Source: Ceratopteris richardii (taxonomy: Eukaryota > Streptophyta > Polypodiopsida > Polypodiales > Pteridaceae). From it: a stretch of 64,000 nucleotides of DNA. The stretch is from the NCBI GenBank assembly GCA_020310875.1, contig CM035416.1:72050983-72114982 (forward strand), written 5' to 3'. Of this stretch, positions 30,203-42,463 are shown one piece after another. The first letter of the stretch is position 1. Every line of letters starts with the position of its first letter. The notes below the pieces were generated by a model. That model saw nothing but the letters and a program-made list of their open reading frames with translations. It did no database searches and was not told where the DNA came from. The translations under genes were made by a program, and so were the position numbers.

Positions 30203-31607
30203 ATGAACCTTAGGTCAGGCAGACATTTAGGCCGAGAGCGACAAAGCCTCAGATCTTTTGAAGCTAGTGTCAATCACACTGCTAGGTCTTGGGCCCAGCA
30301 GTTGAGTGATTACCCATACACTCCCCGATCAGAAACAAGTGATTCTCAGATGTCCTATAACATGGAGAGACCACTAGGTAGTTTAGGGGTGGCGTACCTA
30401 GAAAAGCCAGAAGGACCTTACAAGACTCAATTGGAATACATCAGGACTAATCGTCTAGGTGCTCGCATCTACGAAGACGGCCTGAGAAGATCTGTGGTCC
30501 AGATTAAGAACCCCGATCAACCCCATGGATTAGAACACCCGGTAGTCAAGTTCGAAAATGGAGCATACCTAGATAAAGAAGGGACTATTTATGTAGTCAC
30601 CACTCTTCCTGATAGAACAGAAGAGTTTGGAAATGTGATCGCAGAGACCAACATGGGTGATATAGAGCAAGGGAACTTAGAGGGAGAGCCAAGAACTCCC
30701 CGTGGTAAATCTGTCTTGACCAGAATCATGACTCCAGAGTGGATTCCCCAGGATAATAAAAACATAGATTTGCTTTTAAACAGAGAAACCGATGAGGCTT
30801 TTTGGAGATATAAGCCTGCCTTGCCTCACGAAGTAGGTGCTCTCACAATCTATGAGTTTAAAGACCCTGATAGCCCAGGCAAAGTAACCTACCTAGACAA
30901 TACGTCAGAGCGGATCTTCGTGGTCACCGAGCATGGCAGACATGCCTACACATGGAAGGGTGAATTTGTTTTTCCCCAACCTCGGTCCAATGTGTCCTAC
31001 AGCCACCAAGGAGCTGGGACCTCCCAAGCTCATGGAGCTCAAAGGGATAGAAGTAGAGATAGACCTGAGGTAAGCTTTGCCAACCCAATAGGAAGAGAAC
31101 GAACGCGAGCAGAGACGGATAGAGAAGAAATAGAGAGAACTAGGGTTCCAAGGAACCTAAGAAATGTTGATGATTTTCCTTTGGCAAGGCCTAGGGAACA
31201 CACCAGGACTTTGAGACCTACACAGCTAGTTAAGTCCATGAAGAATTACTTTGATGGCACTGGAGACCCATACGACCATGTAGCTGAATTTAGACAAGTC
31301 TTGAGAGCTGAACAAGTGGAGGATCTATTCAAGCAATACAATGCTTTTGGGCTAACCCTTAGAAACATTGCCCTTACATGGTTTCAACCCCTGAATGAGA
31401 GGCAGTTTAGGAGCATAGACCAACTTTTAGAGGCTTTCGTCATTGAGTTCTCTAAGAGTGGCATACGGCATAATACCTCCTCCCTGATTCATAGCTTTAA
31501 GCAAACACCTCAAGAAACGGTCAGACTAGCAGGAAGACGGTTTAGGCAATACCTAGAGAGGTGCCCAATGCTTGAGTTACCCACACCAGCCAAGCAAGTG
31601 GCTTTGT
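30203..31607 (+). pseudogene. gag: Element C gag, truncated
   Basis: ATG at 30203 (MNLRSGRHLGRERQ). Open for about 468 codons through the gag core (LVKSMKNYFDGTGDPYDHVAEFRQVL, IALTWFQPL, TPQETVRLAGRRFRQYLERCP). It departs from element E after GCTTTGT at 31607 and stops at 31622-31624. The zinc knuckle and all of pol are missing. N-terminal sequence is almost identical to E gag. Confidence 0.88.
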
Positions 31608-32748
31608 ACATCTTATTCGTTTAGAACTTTGAAAAACCTCCTCAATTTTGATGAAGGTAAGGTTGACCAAACATTTGACATCTATTGATCCTTCTCCCAA
31701 TTACACGACTATTGTGTCCACTTGGGCTTTACGTCCAACTAGAATGCAAGAAAGAAGTCTTTGATTTACTTCTTTGATCAAGAAAAATCAATTAACAAAT
31801 CAAAGTTTCTCAAAGACTTTACTTCTTCGATTGCTATGAGTATTGATCTTGTAGCAATACTTAATGGATGAATGATTCATCTTGGACTTGAGTTTCTACT
31901 GAATAGGTTCCATAGAGAACATATATCTATATTGTTTAATTCAATTATCTATTCCATCCGACTAAAATAGACCTTCATAGAGATGACTTGAATATCCTAT
32001 GAAAGTTATCTCCAAGGTTTAATAAGTGGGAAGAAGGAAATGAAAACTCTCTTAACCAAATAAAACTTCCAAAACTCTAAATTGATTTGAGTCAAATGTC
32101 ATGAGACTCAAATCTTTAAGGATTTATCGAAGTGAAGGTTTTGAAGTGCTATTTTTTTATTTATGAGATTGAATTGAATTTTCAAAAAGATTATTTGGAT
32201 GAAGTTAAACCATCACCTATCTAACAAACTCTAGTGCGGTATTAGTATTTCTAGTCACCGAGCTTTATAATTATTGGATGGTGTTTTACTTCACTCCAAA
32301 AAATAATGATACTTCAACTATCTTGATTACTAAATTAATCCCTTATCCAATCTACTCAGATTCCTATATACTAGAATATCAATCTAGTATTTATATTTAA
32401 CTTTAGGATGCTGATTCATTTGGCTGTATTATTAGCAAGGTGTTTTAAGATTAACTCAGTCTACCATCAACTATGTTGATTACAAAGTCATTGGATGGTG
32501 TTTTACTTCACTCCAAAAAATAATGATACTTCAACTATCTTGATTACTAAATTAATCCCTTATCCAATCTACTCAGATTCCTATATACTAGAATATCAAT
32601 CTAGTATTTATATTTAACTTTAGGATGCTGATTCATTTGGCTGTATTATTAGCAAGGTGTTTTAAGATTAACTCAGTCTACCATCAACTATGTTGATTAC
32701 AAAGTCAATCCCTTTCATAGTCTCTTGAAACCCTTTTATACTAAAAGG
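31608..32748. other. Unassigned AT-rich stretch between C gag and a copia LTR
   Basis: No coding signal on either strand. It contains the 217-bp tandem duplication listed next. It may be flanking DNA carried with the copia relic. Confidence 0.5.
32274..32707. repeat. Perfect tandem duplication, 2 x 217 bp
   Basis: 32274-32490 and 32491-32707 read identically. Each copy begins TTGGATGGTGTTTTAC and ends TACAAAGTCA. No open frame. Confidence 0.9.
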
Positions 32749-35269
32749 TATTGATATATTTCGGTACTGATGTCTTTGAACACACTTAGGATGGTTGGGG
32801 AACTTTTTCCCTCTTTAGGATGTTTTTTTGCAGTTGTATTTATGCCCACAACCCCAGCGGATCACTTATCTATGTACTTTCACTTGGCAATACATTCTAT
32901 ATTGTGTTGTGCTCTTAGCTTCTTATTTTGATTCTTTGCGTTGTTTGTGATTTAGTAGACCTTGAACTCCAACAATTTGTATCAAAGCAAGTCACTACTT
33001 TCTTTAAGGCATCATGATCACCCCTACGATCGCAATGTCAAAATTGCATGAAAATTGATGATCATACTCAAGGTGATTAGGAGTTCAGAATAGCTTCACT
33101 TTGTGGCACCGAAATTGGTGATTTGAGCTTATTTCAACCTCCAAGGACACTATCACAATGATTGTGCAGGCAACTTCATCCTTTTGTTCCAAACATGTAT
33201 AGAGATTTTGAGTTTCCAATACAAGCACCTCAAAGTGTTCTACAAGCTCGATATGTAGTTGAGATACAATCAATTTTCTGCATCAAGGTATCTATTCACC
33301 AAGCAATGTAGAAAGCAATGATATATTCCATATGATGGTTATGGAGGATAAGTTGGATGGTAATAATTACCTATCCTGGGCATATATGATGCATCATGTA
33401 TTGGTAACAAAATGGCTGTGGAATATTGTGCAAGGTGTTGTAAAACATCCTACTACACTTGCAAATATAGTTATTTGAAGGTGATGTAGATGGTGTTGAA
33501 GATGATGATCTTAAATTTCCTAGTTATGTTGTGGCTTCTATTGCACCTACTATAGAGGAACTTTGTTGGGATGGAAAAGATTCACATGCACATGCATTAA
33601 TAGCCTTGTGTATCAAACATGCCATTATCCCTCTTCACTTATACGAGACAACAAAAGATGCTTGGGATACTCTTACAAATTCTACCAAGCAAGAAATGAG
33701 GCTCCCGCAAGAATGAAGGAAATTCTATGGAAATTCTTTTGACAAAGATCAAAGATTTCAAGAAGCAGTTGATTTTTGTCGATGAAATCTTGCAAGATAG
33801 CTCACTTGTGCATACTGTTCTTAACAATCTTCCATATGCACATAAGAGTTTTGGTTCTACTCTTTGGTTGATTATGAAAGGCAATCCAAATGCCTTAACT
33901 TTTGAGGAATTAGTCTCTATTTTGTTGCAAGAAAATCAATCCTCACAGAATAGGTCAATTATGCATGTTGTAGATCAAGTTTTCTTAACTAATTAGAAGG
34001 GAAAAGGTACATGGAGCTCATCTACTAGTAAGAAAAATTTCTAATGTTGCACAATCAAACAAGGAAGAAAAGATGATAAAAAAAAGAAGGTTTCCAAGTA
34101 CCATAAGGCAAATGATCATGTCATAAAGAGTTGTCCTAAACTAGTTTCAAAGGAGGCAAAGAAGAAGAATGGTTGTTGTAGAGGCCTCTACACCTAAAAT
34201 AAAGTCTACCAATCTTGTTCAAAATGAAAATATGTCATTTGCTGCTCTTTCCATCTATGAACCATCTTCACATGAGCAATCTATGTCTACTATAGACTCA
34301 TATGTTTGGTACTTTGATAGTGGTGCAACCAGACATACCTCACAACGTAGTTTCTTTAGTTCACTTGAGCTTGTCCCTATTGGGAATACTATCACATCTA
34401 GTAACAACTCCTTTGATCTTGTAATGGGTGTTGGGAAGATCATTATGGCTACTATTGATGTTAATTCTTTCACATTGTTAGAAGCCTTAGATATGCGAGG
34501 GATCAAGAAGGATCTATGATCACTTTCACCATTAGCCAAGATTGGCTTGGTTGTCAAATCTATTGATGACAAATGTATAGTTCATGATCTATCAAATGGC
34601 AATGTTCTTATTGCTTGTGGCATTTTATGCCATGGGCTATATAAGATCATATACTATGCAAAATATGTGAATGATTCAGCATGTGTATTTTATGATTCTC
34701 ATGCTATCTTAGATGCAAAGATTTTGTATGCACGTTTCGGTCATTTGAATTTTGCGGGCCTTCTATGCCTACAAAAATATGAAATGGCCCTCTCTCTACC
34801 CAAACTTGAGGCACCTTCTAAAGATGTCTATGAAGGCTATATTTTGGGCAAATTACAACACTTCTCCTTCCCAAGAGATGGTTTAGTTAGAGCTGCTCAT
34901 AAATTGTTGCTTGTTCATAGTGATGGTTGTGGTCCTATGCAGACACCTTCCTTTGGGAAGAAACTTGCAACTCATCATGGTTAACATTTACATTAGTTGG
35001 ACATAAAACCTACATTTCTTGATGGCGACTTACACGATAAATTATATGTATTTTAGCCCTGTGGTTTTGTGTAGAAGGGGCATGAAAACAAGGTGTGCCA
35101 ATTGAAAAAGTCATTATATGGTTTGAAGCAAGCACCATGTGTTTGAGATGAGAAGATACATGCCTACTTGCTAGCACATGGTTTTGAGAATAGTCCAAGG
35201 TAGAGAATATTATATTTTAACCATGCACATGATGTACTTCTAATCATTGTTGTATATGTTGATGATATG
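32749..35269 (+). mobile_element. Decayed Ty1/copia element, cut by element E
   Basis: A 5' LTR at about 32749-32974 (degenerate start, ends CCAACA) is followed by TTTGTATCAAAGC, a mutated initiator-Met primer site. Pieces of copia protein follow in order: gag (LDGNNYLSWAYMMHHVL near 33355, TTKDAWDTLTN near 33650), a zinc-knuckle remnant (HVIKSCP near 34120), protease (WYFDSGATRHTS near 34308), pre-integrase (ARFGHLNFAGL near 34730) and RT remnants (KKSLYGLKQAP near 35108, YVDDM at the end). Many stops and shifts. The break at 35269 is the insertion point of E. Confidence 0.85.
34169..34984 (+). pseudogene. Copia protease to pre-integrase/integrase start, broken
   Basis: Two fragments (34169-34519 and 34547-34984) cover the aspartic protease (DSGATRH), the GAG-pre-integrase domain (ARFGHLNF) and the first integrase residues (LVHSDGCGPMQTPSFG). 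A stop at 34517-34519 and large deletions after 34984 leave no function. Confidence 0.8.
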
Positions 35270-35846
35270 TGTTGGCATCGTATGGGAAGAAGCAAGTACG
35301 GGCATGCATTCAGATCTAGCACTAAGGCAACCCATTAAATTTTTCCAAACCTTACATCATTTTAAAAGTGATTCTCATCACTAAAAGCCCTTGTAATTAC
35401 CGTTCACCTTTTTGTAGCTCCATTTTGTACAAGCCGAGGAGTCCTTGAGATTGATGAGCCTTAGAAGTAAGTGCCTACCAATTTTCATATTTTTTAGACC
35501 TCCTTTGAGCCCTCAAATAAGCCCTGGAACCTAATTTTTAACTAGGCCGGACACTAGGTTTGGACAGGGCCAAAGCTAGTAAAAAACTATAAATAGAGCT
35601 AGAGAGCTCATTTTTGGGGTAGCTTCTTGTAGATTGAGCTTGTATGATAACTTTGTTGCAATAGAACTGATTCCATTGTCTTACTCTCTTTGCTTTTGCC
35701 GTGTGTGCACGTGTGTGTGTATGTGTGTGCATGTTAGTGTGCTTCTCACTCACACATTTGTGCCTTCACTTGCTCGAGGTCTTCATACCATCCTCATGTC
35801 TTCCCGGATTGACGTTAAAGGAGGTGCTACTCATCACTGAGCTACA
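35270..35846 (+). repeat. Element E 5' LTR
   Basis: 577 bp, TGTTGGCATCG to GAGCTACA. TATAAATA at 35588-35595 and a GT-rich tract at 35701-35735. Its start matches the 3' LTR of D (TGTTGACAG...GGGAAGAAGCAAG). Confidence 0.9.
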
Positions 35847-35854
35847 CCAAATTT

Positions 35855-35876
35855 TGGCACCGTTGCTGGGGATTCG
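35855..35876 (+). promoter_or_regulatory. Primer binding site of element E (tRNA-Asp-like)
   Basis: TGGCACCGTTGCTGGGGATT, one CpG transition away from the C version. Confidence 0.75.
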
Positions 35877-35900
35877 AGCTTTGAGGACGAGCATGTGATG

Positions 35901-35935
35901 GTAAGATGTAGAGAGGACGCGTTGGAATGGTAAGT
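35901..35935 (+). promoter_or_regulatory. Candidate 5' splice sites in E leader
   Basis: GATG/GTAAGA at 35901 and GGAATG/GTAAGTAG at 35930. The second is close to the plant donor consensus and is conserved in C, with related forms in A and F. Confidence 0.5.
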
Positions 35936-36304
35936 AGTAGGTAAATTTCTTGTTTCTTCCTCCATCTTCATCTCCATCTCCACCTCCATCTCCATCTCCT
36001 TCTCCACTTCATATTCCCTCTTCCTTGTCATTTTCCTCATTTGCTTTGTGCAAGTTTGAGAGAGAGCGAGAGTGCATTGTTGTTTTGTGTGTTTTTGCAT
36101 GTTTCTTGCAGGTTTCAGCATCATCACCATCTCCAACAAGCTCAGTAGGTACGGAATCTTTCTGCGCAAGCCCCGAGGCGTCGAGCTCGAGCTATCGCGA
36201 CACACCGAAAAGTTGACCTAATCACGATTTTGAGTGCACCACGACACAGCGCAGGCTGAGAGCTCCTAGAATCACTAGCCTGATCAGGAAAATTCACCAT
36301 AATC

Positions 36305-36800
36305 CCGACCTATCGCGACACACCGAAGGTATCACGACACTTCCAAGTATCGCGACACTTCGACCTATCACGACACACCGACGTATCGCGACACTTCGAC
36401 CTATCGTGACACAGCGACATATCGCGACACTTCCACCTATCGTGACACTTCCACCTATCGCGACACTTCGACCTATTGTGACACTTCGACCTATCGTGAC
36501 ACTTCGACCTATCGTGACACTTCCACCTATCACGACACTCCCAAGTATTACGACAGTTCGACCTATCGCGACACACCGACCTATCGCGACACTTCGACCT
36601 ATCACGACACACCGACCTATCGCGACACTTCCACCTATCGCGACACTTCCACCTATCGCGACACTCCCAAGTATTGCGACATTTTGACCTTTCACGACAC
36701 ACCAACCTATCGCGACAGTTCGACCTATCGCGAAACTTCGACCTATCGTGACACTTCCACCTATCGTGACACTTCGACCCGACCTATCGCGATACACCGG
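36305..36800 (+). repeat. Leader repeat array of element E, 18-bp unit with TATCGCGACAC core
   Basis: About 27 units of roughly 18 bp (ACCTATCGCGACACTTCG and variants). A single outlying copy lies near 36189-36204, nearer the primer site. Substitutions are mostly TCGTGA and TCACGA. Flanks (36810-37025) share a block with elements A and F (GTTTTGACCCCTA...CATAACTT). Confidence 0.92.
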
Positions 36801-37595
36801 CTTAACGCATGAAATTTTCAGGGTGAATCAATTTATTGAATTGAGGTACCTTTGGGATTAATTTTGGACACATTGGGATGATATTAGAGCCTTAGAAGTG
36901 GGCAAAATACCTAAAAACCAGGGAGGAATTCTTGCACCCTGAGAGCCTGTTTTGACCCCTAACTGCCTGATTGGTCATAACTTCACCATACGACCTCCGA
37001 TTGAGGCGATTTTGGGTAGAACTAGGGGGTCATAAGATTTTGGGGGTACAGTGAGTTACTCCAAGGGGGGCCTGTAATTGTTGATGTGTGTCTTTCAATC
37101 CATTGGGGTAAAGGAGCTATATTAACTGGTGAACTTTTGCGGGAACATTGTGTGCAAGCAAGGCATTCCAAGGCAAGCTAGCAAGGGTGAGTACCAAGCT
37201 TGGGAGAAGGCTTCCTGGGCTGGTGTAGCAGTCTGAGCAACCAGAGGATTGAGGTTGGAAGTTCTCTCAAGCTTCCTTTGTCAATTCCTAGCCTAGGCTA
37301 AGCACGACTTAGGTGTGGTAATTAATTAGGGCAACGTCAGGCATGATTCCAGTCCAAGAGAACTAATCAACTAAGTGCAAGAATTAAGTAGGTCTTAAGT
37401 GCGAAAACCCTAAGGGACAAAAGTAAACTTGAATCGATCACTTATCAAGTGCGAAATTCACTTAAGTACTCCTGAGGATGTGATATCAGACAAGATCATA
37501 AACATAATATTTAACTAAAAAGAACAAAGTGATTGGTCCAAATTAACCTGCAGCGAGAGTGTACTTGGGACCAAGGGGGTAGAGAAACCAGGCAT

Positions 37596-39330
37596 ATGAA
37601 CCTTAGGTCAGGCAGACATTTAGGCCGAGAGCGACAAAGCCTCAGATCTTTTGAAGCTAGTGTCAATCACACTGCTAGGTCTTGGGCCCAGCAGTTGAGT
37701 GATTACCCATACACTCCCCGATCAGAAACTAGTGATTCTCAGATGTCCTATAACATGGAGAGACTAGTAGGTAGTTTAGGGGTGGCGTACCTAGAAAAGC
37801 CAGAAGGACCTTACAAGACTCAATTGGAATACATCAGGACTAATCATCTAGGTGCTCGCATCTACGAAGACGGCCTGAGAAGATCTGTGGTCCAGATTAA
37901 GAACCCCGATCAACCCCATGGATTAGAACACCCGATAGTCAAGTTTGAAAATGGAGCATACCTAGATAAAGAAGGGACTATTTATGTAGTCACCACTCTT
38001 CCTGATAGAACAGACAAGTTTGGAAATGTGATCGCAGAGACCGACATGGGTGATATAGAGCAAGGGAACTTAGAGGGAGAGCCAAGAACTCCCCGTGGTA
38101 AATCTGTCTTGACCAGAATCATGACTCCAGAGTGGATTCCCCAGGATAATAAAAACATAGATTTGCTTTTAAACAGAGAAACCGATGAGGCTTTTTGGAG
38201 ATATAAGCCTGCCTTGCCTCACGAAGTAGGTGCTCTCACAATCTATGAGTTTAAAGACCCTGATAGCCCAGGCAAAGTAACCTACCTAGAGAATACGTCA
38301 GAGCGGATCTTCGTGGTCACCGAGCATGGCAGACATGCCTACACATGGAAGGGTGAATTTGTTTTTCCCCAACCTCCATCCAATGTGTCCTACAGCCACC
38401 AAGGAGCTGGACCTCCCAAGCTCATGGAGCTCAAAGGGTTAGAAGTAGAGATAGACCTGAGGTAAGCTTTGCCAACCCAATAGGAAGAGAACGAACGCGA
38501 GCAGAGACGGATAGAGAAGAAACAGAGAGAACTAGGGTTCCAAGGAACCTAAGAAATGCTGATGATTTTCCTTTGGCATGGCCTAGGGAACACACCAGGA
38601 CTTTGAGACCTACACAGCTAGTTAAGTCCATGAAGAATTACTTTGATGGCACTCCATGTAGCTGAATTTAGACAAGTCTTGAGAGCTGAACAAGTGGAGG
38701 ATCTATTCACGCAATACAATGCTTTTGGGCTAACCCTTAGAAACACTGCCCTTACATGGTTTCAACCCCTGAATGAGAGGCAGTTTAGGAGCATAGATCA
38801 ACTTTTAGAGGCTTTCGTCACTGAGTTCTCTAAGAGTGGCATACGGCATAATACCTCCTCCTTGATTCATAGCTTTAAGCAAACACCTCAAGAAACGGTC
38901 AGACTAGCAGGAAGACGGTTTAGGCAATACCTAGAGAGGTGCCCAATGCCTGAGTTACCCACACCAACCAAGCAAGTGGCTTTGTTCCTAGATGGATTGT
39001 TGAGCACCAAGCTCAGGTCATATGTGTATGTGAAGGACCCCAGAACTATAGAAGAGTGCATGGGCATGTGCATAGACATTGAGGATAATCTAGGCGAGGA
39101 GTTGGAGCTATTAAAAATCTACAAGGATTCAGATAGCTCTAGTAGCCTCATGTCTGGTCAATCCACATCCATTAAGGAACTTGCAGAGAAGGTAGCTCAA
39201 AAATTAGGTGTCTCGAGCAAACAAATTCCAAGATTTGCCCCAGTTAAGCGGTGCTATACTTGTGGAGGTGACCATATGGCAAGCGTATGTCCCATTATGG
39301 CCCAACCCCAAGTGAATCCTAGTAGCTAGT
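37596..39330 (+). pseudogene. gag: Element E gag, frameshifted
   Basis: ATG at 37596 (MNLRSGRHLG). Open to a 1-bp deletion near 38409 (C has GGGACC, E has GGACC), then a 14-bp deletion near 38656 removes part of the core. The frame from 38643 covers the rest of gag and the knuckle CYTCGGDHMASVC. A TAG at 39328-39330 stands where A codes Gln (CAA), just before the pol linker in the same frame. Confidence 0.88.
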
Positions 39331-42300
39331 ACTGCACCATAGAGCGAAGGTACACCAATCACACCGCACAAGACTGCCCTTATAACAAACAAACTGTCAG
39401 GCGAAATTACCCTCAGTCATATCCACAACAAGGTAGATACCAGAATCAGTACCCACCACAACAATACGGCAGACCACAACAACCTTATCAACCACCTTAT
39501 CAAGGGCAGCAGAGACCTCAACCAGTCCTAGCACAGCAACCCCCTGCTCCAAGCAATGTGATCCCAGTGAAATATGCATCTGCTGAAGAAAATCTGAACA
39601 GAGCCATAGTCCCAGTCACACCGTTGCTATTAGACAGTGATCCAAGTGACCATAGTTTTGACTCCACACATATTGATAGCCCACAGGCTTACTACATGCA
39701 GTCACCCGAGCATAACGAGTCATACTATTATGAGGACCCAAGTGAAAATAGTGGGGAGCCTGAGTATGCTAATGTCATGTACACAAACCCCAACTCTAGA
39801 ACTCAACCTAGGTAGGTACGACCGCCATTTCCCTAGAGGACCTTGCTTCAGATGTCAGGGAGATCACCTCATACGTGATTGTCCACTCCTTGCCCCTACA
39901 CAACCCCAACCAGTGACAATTCAGGGCTTCTGTCAAGATTGTGAAAAAGAGCATCTCTTACGAAATTGCCCAAAGAACCCCAATAACTTGCCAAACATCA
40001 CTCCTATCAACATCATTGGGCTTGTAGTAGACTCTACAGGAAGTGTAACTTCCACTACCCCAGTGCAGGTGGTCACTAGAGCTCAAGCTTTGCAGCAAAC
40101 CCAAGAAGTAGGACAGGAAAAGAGTTCTGAGGCTAGTGAGACAGAGAGTATAACCAAGAAGTGGACAAGAGCATGGAGAGATAGCCAGGAGAGAATGAAA
40201 AGACAATGGTCACAGAAAATGAGCGAACTTGAAGAAATCTTGAGGGAAACCAAAGTGAAGATAAGTGAACTCGCATCTCAAAACCACTCTCACACTACCC
40301 CACCACCACCCTTTACATCGCCCTCCAACCCATCACCTTCCATTCCCTAACTTTCTAATCCACCACACGTAGCCCACCCACCACCCAGAGTAGGATCAGT
40401 CCTAGCGGATCCCAGTCCTGAGGATCTAGACATGATTCTTAAAGCATATCAGGCTAGAATCCAAGAAGGGCCAAATGTGACAGATCATGAGAAATGTTAC
40501 CCTAGGGCCGATCTAGAGTTAGAGCGAACAAAGCTTTGTGCTAAGTTGGTCAAATTGGCGCAAGCCATGTTTGAAGCCAGTCGCTTGTTCAATGGCTCTA
40601 GCTCCACAAGAACACCCTTGCATTTCGATGTCTATTAGATAGATTAGAGAGGTTACTTACAAAGTCTGGGAAAGGAGTCACCTCCCAGATTAAGGAGAGT
40701 GCAAGAGATAGGATAAGCATTCCTCCCCAGGAAGCTTGTGTGCCTAACTCCACTGAACCAGACACCTCTTCTTCTATGAATAGGTATTCACCAGAGTTCT
40801 TGAGAGAGATTCAAGAAGAGAAATGGGCAAAGGAAAGTGAAGTTCCTCCTCCCATTGAACTTTTGGATGATGCACATGATCAATTCCCACAAGACATCCC
40901 TTCTATTTATGAAGAGCAGGAGAGCACCCAATCTCAAGAGAGATTAGACTTCGAGTCTAATTCCTTACAGGAACTACCCCATTTCACAGGCCCATGGGAA
41001 ACCAAGTCAACTTGCATGAGAGCACCCACGGTCATGATAAGAAACGAAGATTCAATCATACCTAGGAATACTGAGGTAGTAAAGAACACTAAAGTGCAGT
41101 GCAACCTCACTTTAGAAGAGCTACTCAAAGCTAAGCCAGAAGTGTGGAAACACGTAGCCAAACAAGTGCCAGACATAGCGAAATTGCTTTCCCAAGTAGG
41201 ATCACATAGAACAGTGCCAGAAATACCAGTGGATAAGATAAGAGATATGAGTGAAGGAGAAGAAGAAAATACCTATCTCCCAGTTACCCATCAGGAATAC
41301 ACAACCAAAGCAATTTTGGACTCAGGTGTAGGCGTTGCAATTGCTACCACTTCCCTATGGAAGCGTTGGGGCAAGCCAGCACTCAGGCCGACGAGAATGA
41401 AATTGCAAATGGCCGATGGTCATATTGAGAGACCTTTGGGGTTGCTAGAAGGAATAACTCTCACTACATGTGGTGTAGAGTTTGAGCATACATTTGCTAT
41501 ATGTGACTTTAGCAAAAACCAGGCCTATGAGATGATTTTGGGGAGACCATTTATGCGGCAGTTGCAAGTAGTACAAGATTGGGGAACCAATTCTTTGTAC
41601 TTGCAACACTTAGGTGTTACAACCAAAGTCAATCTCAAGGATTACTCTCATAGAGATGTACCCCCCATCCAATGGAATCCCATCCATAGAGCCAAAGATG
41701 ATACTGAGTCAGTGCATTCCATAGGATCAGGATCCTCATGGATGCATGAAGACACTCACTTATGGATGTGTAAGGTAGCAGTAGAAGAAGAGAAGAGAGA
41801 GAAGGCTAGAGAGGTAGGTGCACAAGAAACCCATAGATCAATTCAAGACCCAGCCTATGCACCTCTAGTTTTTCCAAACGAAGAATTTGAGCCTCACGGC
41901 TGGGATGAAATTTTAGCAACCATGGATGTAGCCATCAATGAAGAACAATGGACACCCCACTGTGACGAGGATGGCTATGACATTTCGGTCTTTTCCATAG
42001 AGCCAATCATGGGAGATTCGGTTCTAGAAGAATGCGAACCTAGCACTGATGCATTCGAGGATGCAAGTGACACCGATTTAGAGTCAATCATCATGGACCC
42101 CCCATTTGCATCAGAGGAAGAATACTTTTATGAGGTAGAAGTTTACCCTTAGAGACATGAAGAGCTCACTAATGATGTGAGATTAACCACCCAAGTGACC
42201 ACCAAAACTGAAGGCAAGAAGAGGAAGAAGAAGGAAGTCACTCTGGAGGAAGAAGAAAATCCTTGTTTGAGGTCCCTGAAAACTTTAAAAAATATGAGAT

Positions 42301-42463
42301 AGACGATAGGAGAGTCGTGATAAGAATGCCTAAACGCGAGGCACAATCAGGAGAGGCCTACGATACCAAGGAAACTACCAAGAAAATAGTTGTAGCCATA
42401 GAAGAGGGAGAAGAAAGATGCACCTACATAGGACATGACCTGTTGGAATAAGAAAAGCAAGAG
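39331..42463 (+). pseudogene. pol: Element E pol N-terminal part: linker, zinc knuckles, protease 1
   Basis: Fragments in changing frames carry the linker (from 39335), knuckles CFRCQGDHLIRDC and CQDCEKEHLLRNC (39845-39970), a charged region (40432-40638), and protease 1 with AILDSGVGVAIA near 41312 and MILGRPFM near 41535 in a long open stretch 40740-42152. Stops include TAG at about 39813, TAA at about 40348, TAG at 42150-42152 and TAA at 42449-42451. Confidence 0.85.

Larger units (their letters stand above)
28966..31607 (+). mobile_element. Element C: truncated Ty3/gypsy element, LTR split by A, broken inside gag
   Basis: The 3' part of a 5' LTR (28966-29343) aligns with element E from 35469 on. 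It is followed by primer site, leader and gag. Homology to E stops at 31607 within gag. The first part of its LTR should lie to the left of the window, beyond element A; AAGTG at 28966-28970 is the expected target copy. Confidence 0.85.

Noticed and set aside
36294..36797. Open frames of repeated CRDRS- or IGRSVAIG-like units across the E leader array
   Set aside because: An 18-bp repeat is a multiple of three, so all frames stay open. It lies in the untranslated leader, and the A and F arrays do not encode anything similar.
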